A DNA stretch of 31,838 bases from an uncultured Eubacteriales bacterium. GTDB lineage: Bacteria; Bacillota; Clostridia; Oscillospirales; CAG-382. The stretch covers positions 1-31,838 of the forward strand of contig URVJ01000024.1 in NCBI GenBank assembly GCA_900551295.1. The letters run 5' to 3'. The position numbers and the translations under genes were made by a program. Below are positions 1 through 7,799 of this stretch, one piece after another; position 1 is the stretch's first letter, and every line of letters starts with the position of its first letter. Under the pieces are notes generated by a model that worked only from the letters and a program-made list of their open reading frames with translations, ran no database searches and was not told the origin of the DNA.

Positions 1-116
1 CTTTGCAGCTTTCTTTTTAAAAAGAAAGCGCGTACCCCTTCGTACCCCTTCGTACCCCTTCGTACCCCTTCGTACCCCTTCGTACTCCTCGTACTCCCTT
101 TTGGGCGAGAATGTAT
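1..116 (-). repeat. Copy A of the composite intergenic repeat, left end, with a tandem 10-mer array
   Basis: Downstream of the rbgA stop codon. Read on the minus strand it has an array of GTACG-containing units, then the AT-rich palindrome CTTTCTTTTTAAAAAGAAAG (11-30) and CTGCAAAG, after which the window ends. The same palindrome and flank follow guaB, the M23 gene and pgk. Here the short GTACG unit is expanded: CGTACCCCTT occurs five times perfectly (31-80) and twice in degenerate form (to about 100). The copy is cut by the window edge, so its full length is unknown. No gene is visible. Confidence 0.85.
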
Positions 117-1154
117 CTACCTGTCGAGAGTAATTCTGCCGATTTTGCCGGAACGGAACTCGTCGATGAGCATACGTGCGGTACGAGGATAATCGACCTC
201 AGCGCCGGAGATAAGCAGACCGCGTTTGCGGCCGATAGCCTCGAAAATTTCATGCGGAAGTTTGCCGTCGACATCTTCGCGCGAGAGCTTGTAGCGTGCG
301 AACATAAGGTTCGGATAAAGCTTTAAAAGCTTTGACACAAGCAGCACCGCAATACTTTCAATATCGAGAATTTCATCGCGGATAGCTCCGGTAAACGCAA
401 GATTAAGACCGACGTTTTCGTCATCAAACTTAGGCCAGAGAACGCCGGGCGTATCAAGCAGCTCAAGCTGTCCCTCGACAGTCACCCACTGATTTATGCG
501 CGTAACTCCGGGACGGTTCTCGCTCTTAGCCTTTTTCGAGCCGTAAAGCCTGTTTATAAGCGTGGATTTTCCGCAGTTTGTAACGCCTATTATCATAGCT
601 CTCGGAATACGCCGCATACCTTTCTGCGCATATGCGTCAAGCTTGTCTTTAAGCGCCGTCTTAATTGCCGGCAGTATCTCGTCAATGCCCGCGCCTGTCA
701 TGCAGTCGGTAAAGATAACGCGGTTTCCGTTTTCCGTCATCTTTGCTTTCCATATCGCGCTCTGTTCGGGATCGGCAAGCGCTGACTTGTTCATTATCGT
801 AATATAAGGCTTGTTCGCGACAATTTCCGCAATCTTAGGGTTTCTGCTTGAAAACGGAACTCTCGCGTCGCACAATTCAAGTACAATGTCTACCTGCTTT
901 ATGCAAGCGTCTATCTCGCGCAGCGCCTTTGTCATATGCCCCGGAAACCACTGAATTACCTTTGCGACTTCGCGTGCGTTTGCAGCACCCGGCGCTGTCT
1001 TTTCTTTCTTTGGTTTCGGAGCGCGGCGCATGCTTTCGTCATTCTTTTTCGGCGGAGCATGGTAAAACTTTTTCTCCGCAAGCGCCTTTTTGTTTCTTTC
1101 TTTCTTCGCCGCAGCTTTGTAGCCGGGCTTTACCTTCTTCTTTGTTTCTGCCAC
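117..1154 (-). CDS. rbgA: Ribosome biogenesis GTPase RbgA (YlqF)
   Basis: 345 aa, circularly permuted GTPase that assists late 50S subunit assembly. It starts with GTG after GGGAG about 7 nt upstream. Order of motifs: basic Lys-rich N-terminal extension (about residues 1-65, absent from the ~280-aa Bacillus protein), the IQWFPGHM signature at 67-74, G4 region at 122-125, P-loop GVTNCGKS at 190-197, G2 PGVT at 215-218, G3 DTPG at 234-237, then the C-terminal helical ANTAR-like RNA-binding domain. The G4 motif reads NKSA instead of NKxD, so the Asp that normally reads the guanine base is Ala. The gene is last in the minus-strand ruvAB operon, 32 bp after ruvB. Identification is firm; the effect of the G4 change is unknown. 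Confidence 0.95.
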   Translation of the reverse strand: MAETKKKVKPGYKAAAKKERNKKALAEKKFYHAPPKKNDESMRRAPKPKKEKTAPGAANAREVAKVIQWFPGHMTKALREIDACIKQVDIVLELCDARVPFSSRNPKIAEIVANKPYITIMNKSALADPEQSAIWKAKMTENGNRVIFTDCMTGAGIDEILPAIKTALKDKLDAYAQKGMRRIPRAMIIGVTNCGKSTLINRLYGSKKAKSENRPGVTRINQWVTVEGQLELLDTPGVLWPKFDDENVGLNLAFTGAIRDEILDIESIAVLLVSKLLKLYPNLMFARYKLSREDVDGKLPHEIFEAIGRKRGLLISGAEVDYPRTARMLIDEFRSGKIGRITLDR

Positions 1155-1186
1155 TGTTTTTCTCCCATGAACGCGTTTATGCGCTC

Positions 1187-2296
1187 TTATATTTCGTCAA
1201 GCATGCTGGTCTGACCGTCGTCGGTTTTGGCATTTTTGCGGCAACTGTCCGCAGATTCGGGATATGCTTTCCCCAAATGCTCGTATGCGCGCCTTGTTGC
1301 AATTCTTCCTCGCGGTGTGCGGTTGAGAAATCCGAGCTGCATGAGATACGGCTCGTATACGTCCTCAAGCGTTACCGATTCTTCGCCTATCGTCGCGGCA
1401 AGCGTTTCAAGTCCGACAGGTCCTCCGTCGAAAAAGTCTATTATGGCGCTTATCATGCGTATGTCGGTAAGATCAAGTCCGAGTTCGTCTATTTCAAGCA
1501 TGTTGAGCGCCGCGTTTGCAGTCTTTTTGTCTATAACTCCGTCGGCTCTTACCTGCGCATAGTCGCGCACGCGTTTAAGCAGCCTGTTGGCTATTCTCGG
1601 CGTGCCTCTCGAACGGCGCGCTATCTCCATTGCTCCGTCGGGCTTTGCGTTTATGCCGAGCAGCTCCGCACTTCTTACAACTATATCGCAAAGCTCCTCT
1701 TCGTTGTACATTTCAAGCCTGTATAGACTTCCGAATCTGTCTCTCAGCGGAGATGTGAGCTGTCCTGCACGCGTAGTCGCACCTATAAGCGTAAACGGCG
1801 GCAGCGGCAGTCTTATGCTTCTCGCCGACGGACCTTTGCCCATGATTATGTCGAGATTGAAGTCCTCCATTGCCGGGTACAGTATCTCTTCTACCTGGCG
1901 CGACAGCCTATGTATCTCGTCTATAAATAATATGTCTCCCGCTTTGAGGTTTGTGAGCAGCGCCGCAAGATCGCCCTGCTTTTCTATCGCCGGTCCCGAC
2001 GTTATTCTTATATCCGCGCCCATTTCCGCCGCTATTATCGTCGCAAGCGTCGTTTTGCCCAGTCCGGGCGGGCCGTGCAGCAATATATGGTCAAGCGTAT
2101 CTCCGCGCATTTTCGCCGCTTCCATTGATATTGCAAGCTTTTCTTTGACCTTTTCCTGACCGACATATTCGTTCAGCGTTTTAGGACGCAGCGAAATTTC
2201 GTTTTCCCTGTCCTCGTCCGCCTCCCGTGCGCTTATTATTCGGCTTTCAAAGTCAAAATCCTGTTCTTCGGATTGAGTTTTGCTGCTTTTAATCAT
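1187..2296 (-). CDS. ruvB: Holliday junction branch-migration helicase RuvB
   Basis: 369 aa AAA+ motor that with RuvA drives branch migration of Holliday junctions in recombination repair. Visible motifs: the conserved RPKTLNEYVGQ start of the core at about 37-47, Walker A GPPGLGKT at 75-82, Walker B FIDEIH near 124-129, sensor 1 in GATTRAG, arginine finger region LRDRFG, and the C-terminal winged-helix segment RGRIATRRAYEHLG. The N-terminal ~35 acidic residues and the tail after the winged helix are slightly longer than in the ~335-aa family norm. The ATG start follows AAAGGA by about 8 nt. It lies 75 bp after the WG-repeat gene and 32 bp before rbgA, so it is probably cotranscribed with both. 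Confidence 0.97.
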   Translation of the reverse strand: MIKSSKTQSEEQDFDFESRIISAREADEDRENEISLRPKTLNEYVGQEKVKEKLAISMEAAKMRGDTLDHILLHGPPGLGKTTLATIIAAEMGADIRITSGPAIEKQGDLAALLTNLKAGDILFIDEIHRLSRQVEEILYPAMEDFNLDIIMGKGPSARSIRLPLPPFTLIGATTRAGQLTSPLRDRFGSLYRLEMYNEEELCDIVVRSAELLGINAKPDGAMEIARRSRGTPRIANRLLKRVRDYAQVRADGVIDKKTANAALNMLEIDELGLDLTDIRMISAIIDFFDGGPVGLETLAATIGEESVTLEDVYEPYLMQLGFLNRTPRGRIATRRAYEHLGKAYPESADSCRKNAKTDDGQTSMLDEI

Positions 2297-2371
2297 TTTT
2301 ATAATCCTTTGACGGATAAAATTACCCGTTATTTTCTAAATTCCAATTTTATTTCGCGCCGCGCTGCCGTT

Positions 2372-3112
2372 TTATTTATCCGTGATTTCAAGCACAGCCC
2401 ACCTGTCCTTAATACGAACGGCGGCAAGACCTTCGCTGAAATTCTGGGCAAAATCGTATTTTAAAGGCACGGCAGTTTTTCCGTTTTCGTCGGCATAGCC
2501 GTATTTTCCGTTCTTTTTTACAAGCGTCATGCCGTCGCAAAAGGTGTTTGCCGATCCGTCGTATGCGCTGAAGATCTCGCGGTTTGTGCCTTCTCCGTTC
2601 TCATCGTTTACAGCCTTGAACACGTCCTCGTAGTCAAGCTCAAACGGCAATATTACGTTCCCGGCTCTGTCAATACAGCCCCACTTACCGTTCTTGAAAA
2701 CGTACAGTTCGTCTTTTGTGAACATTCCCGAACCGACATAGTCGTATTGCAGCGGTATTACAAAGATGTTTGCCTTGTTTATAAAACCCCACTTGCCGTT
2801 TTTCTTTACGGCGGCAAGCCCCTGCTTGAAAGCATAGGTCATATCGTATTCAAACGGAATTATGACTTTTGCGTTTTTGTCAATATATCCGAACATTCCG
2901 TTCTTGTCGATAAACGCGGCAAGACCCTCCGAGAACTGCGGATAATGCAGAAGCTTTTCCCTGCCGAATTGAGTATAATACTGCGCAGGCACGGCAGGCT
3001 TTCCGGTTTTGTCTATATATCCGGCTCTGTAATCGCCGAAACGCGCGAGTGCAAGTCCTTCATGAAAAACACCGATATAGTCGTATTTTTCTTCTACCAG
3101 ATAATGCCGCAC
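2372..3112 (-). CDS. WG-repeat protein inserted between ruvA and ruvB
   Basis: 246 aa, no signal peptide or membrane segment. It consists of about five to six WG (KWG) repeats: units such as GLAAVKKNGKWGFINKAN, each with a hydrophobic-Gly-aromatic-(I/A)(D/N) core followed by V(I/L)PxxYD. The last unit is degenerate (RWAVLEITDK). The start is GTG at 3112, with GGAGG 8 nt upstream (3121-3125). WG repeats form beta-rich folds of unknown ligand and are common in Clostridia and Bacteroidetes. The gene sits inside the ruvA-ruvB operon with 78 and 75 bp gaps and the same strand. No role in recombination can be read from the sequence. Confidence 0.9.
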   Translation of the reverse strand: MRHYLVEEKYDYIGVFHEGLALARFGDYRAGYIDKTGKPAVPAQYYTQFGREKLLHYPQFSEGLAAFIDKNGMFGYIDKNAKVIIPFEYDMTYAFKQGLAAVKKNGKWGFINKANIFVIPLQYDYVGSGMFTKDELYVFKNGKWGCIDRAGNVILPFELDYEDVFKAVNDENGEGTNREIFSAYDGSANTFCDGMTLVKKNGKYGYADENGKTAVPLKYDFAQNFSEGLAAVRIKDRWAVLEITDK

Positions 3113-3190
3113 AGTACAAAACCTCCTTTCGGTACGTGTTGTTTTTTCAACCCGAAATCTATGTGAAATGCCATTTTCACACGCAGATTT

Positions 3191-3844
3191 TTACAAAAGT
3201 GAGCTTAATGCTTTTCTGATTATCTCCTCGACGGACCCCGAACCGGCCGCAGACACGGCTTTATTTGCTTCTGGCTTTGAATATCCCAGATTTACAAGCG
3301 CCTCTGCCGCAAGTTTCTGATTATCTCCGAGTGACCGGCCGTTGCCGCGGCTCGTAACATCTGCTGCCGCACCGGAATACGTCTTGCCGTACAGCGAGTT
3401 TTCGAGCATGAATTTTTCAAGCTTGCTCTTTAAATCGATGCATATCTTCTGCGCGGCTTTGGGACCTACGCCCTGTGCCGTCGATATAAGCTTGATATTC
3501 TCATCGGCTATTGCGCCGCAAAGACTTTCTACATCGAGTGCGGAAAGTACAGCCATTGCGGCCTTTGCACCTATTCCCGAAACGGTTTGCAGAAGATTGA
3601 ACATAGATAGCTCCTCTTTTTTTGCAAAACCGAAGGTTTCAAACCTGCTCTCGTCCGCAATTCTTACATAGGTATACAGTTTCACCTGTTTTCCCGTGCT
3701 CTCCCCGTCGGCACGAAAAGCGCCGTCCGAAAGATAGTCGTAAGTCTTAGAGGTGATGGTAAGCATATATCCGACGCCCGAACAGTCTATCACTGCCCTA
3801 TCGGCGTACAGTTCCTCAAGAGTTCCCTTAACGTAGTAGATCAT
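3191..3844 (-). CDS. ruvA: Holliday junction DNA-binding protein RuvA
   Basis: 217 aa. RuvA tetramers bind the four-way junction and load RuvB. The N-terminal OB-fold begins MIYYVKGTLEEL; two helix-hairpin-helix motifs follow (VSGIG at 88-92 and GVGPK at 125-129), then a variable linker, and a C-terminal RuvB-binding three-helix domain from about 175 (KLAAEALVNLGYSKPEANKA). About 10 extra residues lie in the OB-fold loop near 42-52. ATG start with AAGGAT upstream. It follows the lipoprotein gene by 29 bp and is separated from ruvB by the WG-repeat gene, which is unusual since ruvA and ruvB are normally adjacent. Confidence 0.97.
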   Translation of the reverse strand: MIYYVKGTLEELYADRAVIDCSGVGYMLTITSKTYDYLSDGAFRADGESTGKQVKLYTYVRIADESRFETFGFAKKEELSMFNLLQTVSGIGAKAAMAVLSALDVESLCGAIADENIKLISTAQGVGPKAAQKICIDLKSKLEKFMLENSLYGKTYSGAAADVTSRGNGRSLGDNQKLAAEALVNLGYSKPEANKAVSAAGSGSVEEIIRKALSSLL

Positions 3845-3873
3845 GTTTTTATCCTTTTTATTGCTTTACGCGT

Positions 3874-4785
3874 TTATGCAAGATACTTTTCGGCAGCCGG
3901 GCAAAGCGCTTTGAATTCGTCGGCAGAAAAGCTTATTTCATATGAACCTGCCGCATACGGCGCGATATCGTACGCGTTATACATGACCTTTATGCCGTCA
4001 TCGGTGAACACCCAGGAATCCTCTGCGGCGCTGAGCAGCTGAATGCTGTTTTCAACGTCGTTATAGCCGAGATATGCGTCTATCTCGTCAAGCGCGTCCT
4101 TGCCGTAGATTTCTTCAAGCTTTGTACGGATTGCTGTTTCAAAAGCGAGATATTCGTCGGTATTCTTTTCGGAATCGCCGAAAAGCGTGATAAATGTTAT
4201 CTGATCGCCTGTCTGCGCGTCAAAGTTATATCCGAATTTGTAATTTGACGGATGCGCGCCGCCTGTATACGATTCTGTCTGTTCAAGGAACGACACCGCG
4301 TAAGCGTTATTCTTTGTAATCTCGTACTTTGTTTCAAAAGTCCACGTTGCGACAATATCATTACCGTTTTCAAGATAGTCCATGCAGTCCTGTTTTTCTT
4401 TCTTTGCTTCTTTTTCGCTCGCGTCGTTTGCAGCCTGCATAACCTTGCCGATCTTTCTTGTGCTTTCGGTATTGCCGTTTTCGCCGCTTGTGAGCTGAAT
4501 TTTATCTACGCTCTTTTCAAACATCAATTCTCCGCTTTCTTTAAGAGTTATCGTATCTTTAAGCGGTTCAAACGAAACGTTGAGCGACGGTGCGTCCGGA
4601 TTTTCAAATTTCTTTTCATTATCGGTATTTTCGCCGTTATTTTGGTTCTGTCCGTCCTGCTGTTCACCGTTATTCACGGGGTTGTCGTCGGGCTGTTCGT
4701 CAACGGTCTTTTTGCAAGCTGTCATTGACATTACCGCCGCAAGCACAAGTGCAGAGGCTATTACGGCTGTTTTTACATTTTTCAT
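3874..4785 (-). CDS. Secreted lipoprotein with DUF4163/DUF3298 domains
   Basis: 303 aa from the ATG at 4785, chosen because AAAGGAAG lies about 8 nt upstream and it gives a clean signal peptide; an in-frame start 10 codons upstream lacks these. A Lys-containing N-terminus and hydrophobic stretch (6-20) end in lipobox MTAC, with lipidated Cys24. An Asn/Asp/Gln-rich linker follows (about 27-62), then a DUF4163-like domain and a DUF3298 domain, recognised from YTGGAHPSN, FNFDAQTGDQIT and the closing NAYDIAPYAAGSYEI. Related domains occur in the anti-sigma factor RsiV and deacetylase PdaC. No transmembrane anti-sigma part and no catalytic domain are present here. It is the first gene of the minus-strand operon ending in rbgA; its upstream region is repeat copy B. 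Confidence 0.85.
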   Translation of the reverse strand: MKNVKTAVIASALVLAAVMSMTACKKTVDEQPDDNPVNNGEQQDGQNQNNGENTDNEKKFENPDAPSLNVSFEPLKDTITLKESGELMFEKSVDKIQLTSGENGNTESTRKIGKVMQAANDASEKEAKKEKQDCMDYLENGNDIVATWTFETKYEITKNNAYAVSFLEQTESYTGGAHPSNYKFGYNFDAQTGDQITFITLFGDSEKNTDEYLAFETAIRTKLEEIYGKDALDEIDAYLGYNDVENSIQLLSAAEDSWVFTDDGIKVMYNAYDIAPYAAGSYEISFSADEFKALCPAAEKYLA

Positions 4786-4834
4786 GGTTTTTCTTCCTTT
4801 CTTTTTTACACACAAGATTTCTACTGATTTGGTT

Positions 4835-5244
4835 GATTTTTACTGTTATTTCACAGTCAACAGGACTCGCTTTTCTGCCCGGCTCGCTGTCGCGAGATGA
4901 CTTTTACAAATGTTAGTTTTTTGTTTAGTTGGTGCTTAGTAAAAATTCTGTTCTGTTTCGCCTGCACAAAGTAAAAATTTCAGTTTTATTTCATTTTGTT
5001 GCACAGCAATTTCCCTTTCCAAAACACCAACGGCACACAATTTCCATAGCTTGCTTCGGCACCTGTTCAGATTTGAGTCAGCCGCCCGACTTTTGGCGGC
5101 TGACGGCACAAGTTGGCGGCACAGAATACCCCATGACTTTTTTCTTATTTAGGGGCTATTAAAGTCTTTTGCAGCTTTTCTTCAGAAAAGCGCGTTCCAC
5201 CGTTTTCTTTGCAGCTTTCTTTTTAAAAAGAAAGCGCGTACCCT
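4835..5244 (-). repeat. Copy B of the composite repeat, left half, minus orientation
   Basis: This fills most of the 484-bp gap between the M23 gene stop and the lipoprotein start; no gene is seen. Read on the minus strand: GGGTACGCG, the palindrome at 5215-5234, a second shorter version (AAAAGC...GCTTTT near 5175-5192), AGCCCCTAAAT, GTGCCGCC, a perfect 10-bp hairpin (5077-5104), AGGTGCCGAAG, CTATGGAAATT, the GNNA-loop hairpin CTCGC-GACA-GCGAG (4883-4896) and TCCTGTTGACTG. The order matches copies C and F. The 10-bp stem occupies the same place as in C but has a different sequence. The right half is missing. Confidence 0.85.
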
Positions 5245-5252
5245 TGTTCCAT

Positions 5253-5268
5253 TGTTTCACGTGAAACA
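5253..5268. other. parS site 1 (ParB/Spo0J binding)
   Basis: TGTTTCACGTGAAACA, a perfect 16-bp palindrome matching the consensus parS bound by ParB/Spo0J during chromosome segregation. It lies 1 bp past the M23 peptidase stop codon (stop at 5270-5272 on the minus strand), between that gene and repeat copy B. The identity of the motif is seen directly; ParB binding here is inference from the consensus. Confidence 0.85.
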
Positions 5269-5269
5269 T

Positions 5270-7516
5270 TTACCAGCTTTCGGGGAGATAATCATAGGGG
5301 TTTTGAACAGAGCCGTTGACGATAATTTCAAAATGGACGTGAACCCCGGTAGCCATACCGGTCTTACCCATAGCGGCTATAACCTCGCCTTGTGCAACTT
5401 TCTGACCGACCTCCACATAGAGTTCGGAGTTGTGAGCGTAACGGGTCTTTGTGCCGTCATCGTGTCTGATTGTAATAGACTCGCCGTAACCCGACTTGTC
5501 ATATCCGGCAAAGATAACTTCGCCGCCGTCAGCCGCCACAACATCGTCGCCGTATTCTCCGCAGATGTCAATTCCCTTGTGAAACTCGTTGCTCGAGCCG
5601 TTAAGTCTCCAGCCGTATCCGCTTGAAACTTTGTCGCCCGAATGCGGCCAGATGTAATATCCCTTGGACGCAACGCGCTTTTCTTCTTCGCTCATCGGGC
5701 GCGTGCCGACATTTACGACCTCGGTAATCGGCTCGGAGATCACTCTTTCGGAGATAAGGGTGCGTTTTACCTCGTTGTTTCCGACATAACCGACGCTGTA
5801 AGTCAGCTCCTTGCTGCCATTCTCGCCCTTAGTTATAACTTTGGTCCTGCCTTCGACAAGATCAGGGTCGTCGATCTTTTGCGTATCATATTCTATCGGC
5901 ACATCTTCCGTCAGCGTCTGTTCCACTACAACGTCAAGCACCGCAGAATTTTGTGTGTTTTCATCGGAAAATACCGGTGCATTGTCAAGATCCGTCATAT
6001 ATGCCGGGACATTGTTGCTATCGCCCGTCGGCATGCTGAGCACTACTGTACCGCCGTTTTCGGAAGAATTTCCTTCCTGTTCGGAAAGCTCATGACGGTA
6101 CTGTTTTCCGTCTTCACTTACAAACGTGTCATACTTCTGCTCGCTGAAATAAGCAAGATCGGAGTTTGAAGCAGCCGGCAGCCCAAACATTCCGCGAAGC
6201 TCCGCAAGCGTAAACATCATTGTCTTGGGATATGTGCCTGCATTCACGGTAATATTATTATAATATGTAACATTGTCAGCATCTATCCCACTTTTTTTCA
6301 AAGCCGCGCGTTTATTTTCAAGACTGTCCGCAATCGCCGAATCTATCCACGATTTGTACGGTACAGCACCGGCAAGGGTGCCGTCGATGTAAAGTCCGTA
6401 GCCTTCTACCATATCTTCAAGCGCGCATTTTTCAAACACGCCGTTCAAGTCTTTCTGGCTCAGCACCTCTCCCGATTCTCCCGCGACCGTCGGCACGTAC
6501 TTCAGTGTCGTGTCAAGTCTGTACGAACGTCCGAGATTGAGCGACATACTTTCATTGAATACGTTTTCCGCCGTCTCTACCTGCGATATGCTCGAAACAA
6601 GTCCTGCATAATCGCCGTCAACATATAACTCAAACATCGGCGAGAGTTTCATAGCGTCGCCTACCGACAACGCGCACATTACAAGACACGCCGCCGACGC
6701 ACCATACAGAACGGTATATCCGACCGCCTTGCCGATAGATTTGACCGCCACATGACTGTATTCAAAATTTCTCCAAAGCGCCTTTTTTATTCTCGCCTCG
6801 GCACGTGTGACCTTATGTAAAACAAAGTGTCCGACTCTCTCAAACGTCGGCACAAGATCCAGCAGTGCAACCGCCGCAGACCATTTATTGTGCCGCCACA
6901 GCGCGCTCGCGTTTTTGTACCACATTCCCGGGTGGGCATATATGTTTTTAAACTTGCCTTTCACCGACACGCCCGACGAATAATATTTATCATTACAATA
7001 CAAATATGCCGCATTGTACCAGCTTTCGACAGCCGACAGCTTATTTTCTCGAAATCTCTTGTACAGTTCTCCAAACGTCGGCGCGGCATTGTTATCCGCC
7101 GTCTTTTCTTCGGCATTATTACCGTCCGTCGAACCGTCTTTTCCGAGATCATATACCCTATATTCGTAATTATCAAGCCTTGCTTTTTTGCTGATTCTCT
7201 CAGCGTCGCGTTTTCTGCGTTCAAGATGCTCCTTTTCGCGCATTGCACGGCGTTCGGCGGTCTTTTCGGCGTCATCTTTTACTCTGTGCGTGTGTTTTAC
7301 GGATTTATTTTTCGTATTGTTTCCGCCGTTCCCGTTTTTTCCCGACGTTCCTAATGTTCCCGTACAATCCGCAGCGTCGTTTTCGCCGACGTTCACAATG
7401 ATTGTTTCACGTGAAACATTATCGTTTTTGCTTTCGGCAGCATTTCGAACGTTTGTTCTGCATTCGGGATTTTGCTCTATATCCGTTTTGCTGATATTGG
7501 TTTCCGGATTTTTCAA
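5270..7516 (-). CDS. Membrane-anchored peptidoglycan endopeptidase with G5 and M23 domains
   Basis: 748 aa. I place the start at TTG 7516 because AAAGGAG lies 8 nt upstream; a TTG 11 codons earlier would put that ribosome site inside the gene. Layout: a long hydrophilic, Asn/Lys-rich cytoplasmic part with a charged helical stretch (about 80-115), one membrane segment (about 263-284), an extracellular region, a G5 domain (about 529-606), and a LytM/M23 domain (about 623-744). Zinc ligands HKGID (H646, D650) and HVHFEI (H728), plus YAHN, are intact, so it should cleave peptide cross-links of peptidoglycan. The long N-terminus is atypical of M23 proteins. parS site 2 is embedded in its 5' coding part (codons for NVSRET). 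It diverges from guaB. Confidence 0.9.
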   Translation of the reverse strand: MKNPETNISKTDIEQNPECRTNVRNAAESKNDNVSRETIIVNVGENDAADCTGTLGTSGKNGNGGNNTKNKSVKHTHRVKDDAEKTAERRAMREKEHLERRKRDAERISKKARLDNYEYRVYDLGKDGSTDGNNAEEKTADNNAAPTFGELYKRFRENKLSAVESWYNAAYLYCNDKYYSSGVSVKGKFKNIYAHPGMWYKNASALWRHNKWSAAVALLDLVPTFERVGHFVLHKVTRAEARIKKALWRNFEYSHVAVKSIGKAVGYTVLYGASAACLVMCALSVGDAMKLSPMFELYVDGDYAGLVSSISQVETAENVFNESMSLNLGRSYRLDTTLKYVPTVAGESGEVLSQKDLNGVFEKCALEDMVEGYGLYIDGTLAGAVPYKSWIDSAIADSLENKRAALKKSGIDADNVTYYNNITVNAGTYPKTMMFTLAELRGMFGLPAASNSDLAYFSEQKYDTFVSEDGKQYRHELSEQEGNSSENGGTVVLSMPTGDSNNVPAYMTDLDNAPVFSDENTQNSAVLDVVVEQTLTEDVPIEYDTQKIDDPDLVEGRTKVITKGENGSKELTYSVGYVGNNEVKRTLISERVISEPITEVVNVGTRPMSEEEKRVASKGYYIWPHSGDKVSSGYGWRLNGSSNEFHKGIDICGEYGDDVVAADGGEVIFAGYDKSGYGESITIRHDDGTKTRYAHNSELYVEVGQKVAQGEVIAAMGKTGMATGVHVHFEIIVNGSVQNPYDYLPESW
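7403..7418. other. parS site 2, inside the M23 gene
   Basis: TGTTTCACGTGAAACA, identical to the site at 5253 and 2150 bp from it. It is in coding sequence, encoding NVSRET of the M23 peptidase N-terminus. Intragenic parS sites are known in other Firmicutes. Two perfect sites so close together argue against chance. Confidence 0.85.
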
Positions 7517-7587
7517 ACAATCTTCTCCTTTCCGTGCCGCGGCAAACAAAACGTGCGGCGCATAAGAATACTATTATACAATTATAT

Positions 7588-7616
7588 ATTATACACGCCT
7601 TTTTAAAATAAATCAA
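7588..7616 (-). promoter_or_regulatory. Sigma-A promoter of the M23 peptidase gene
   Basis: On the minus strand, -35 TTGATT (7616-7611), a 17-bp spacer, and -10 TATAAT (7593-7588). It predicts a start of transcription near 7581, about 65 nt before the TTG start codon. Confidence 0.75.
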
Positions 7617-7731
7617 GTGGCAGAATATGTACGCTCTGTGTGCCGCGTGTGATTATGACGGACAAAGTTTGAATAAAGTTTCGGGATAATTTTAAAAGTC
7701 GCGTCCGGCACGCGTATTTTCGCGGTTTTAC

Positions 7732-7760
7732 TTGACTTTAGCTCAATAATTGTGTATAAT
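7732..7760 (+). promoter_or_regulatory. Sigma-A promoter of guaB
   Basis: TTGACT (7732-7737), 17 bp, TATAAT (7755-7760). The predicted leader is about 33 nt, too short for a riboswitch. Its position back to back with the M23 promoter explains the 283-bp divergent gap. Confidence 0.8.
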
Positions 7761-7799
7761 AAAATGTAAAAATATACATGAGAGGATGACAAAACAACT

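Noticed and set aside
31..100. Possible CRISPR array
   Set aside because: The 10-bp units are directly abutting, with no spacers.
848..1726. 292-aa open frame on the plus strand
   Set aside because: It is antisense to rbgA and ruvB, both firmly identified; composition is that of a shadow frame (rich in Arg, Cys, Ser, Phe) with no recognisable domain.
7761..7799. Purine riboswitch ahead of guaB
   Set aside because: The predicted leader is only about 33 nt and lacks purine-aptamer sequence.
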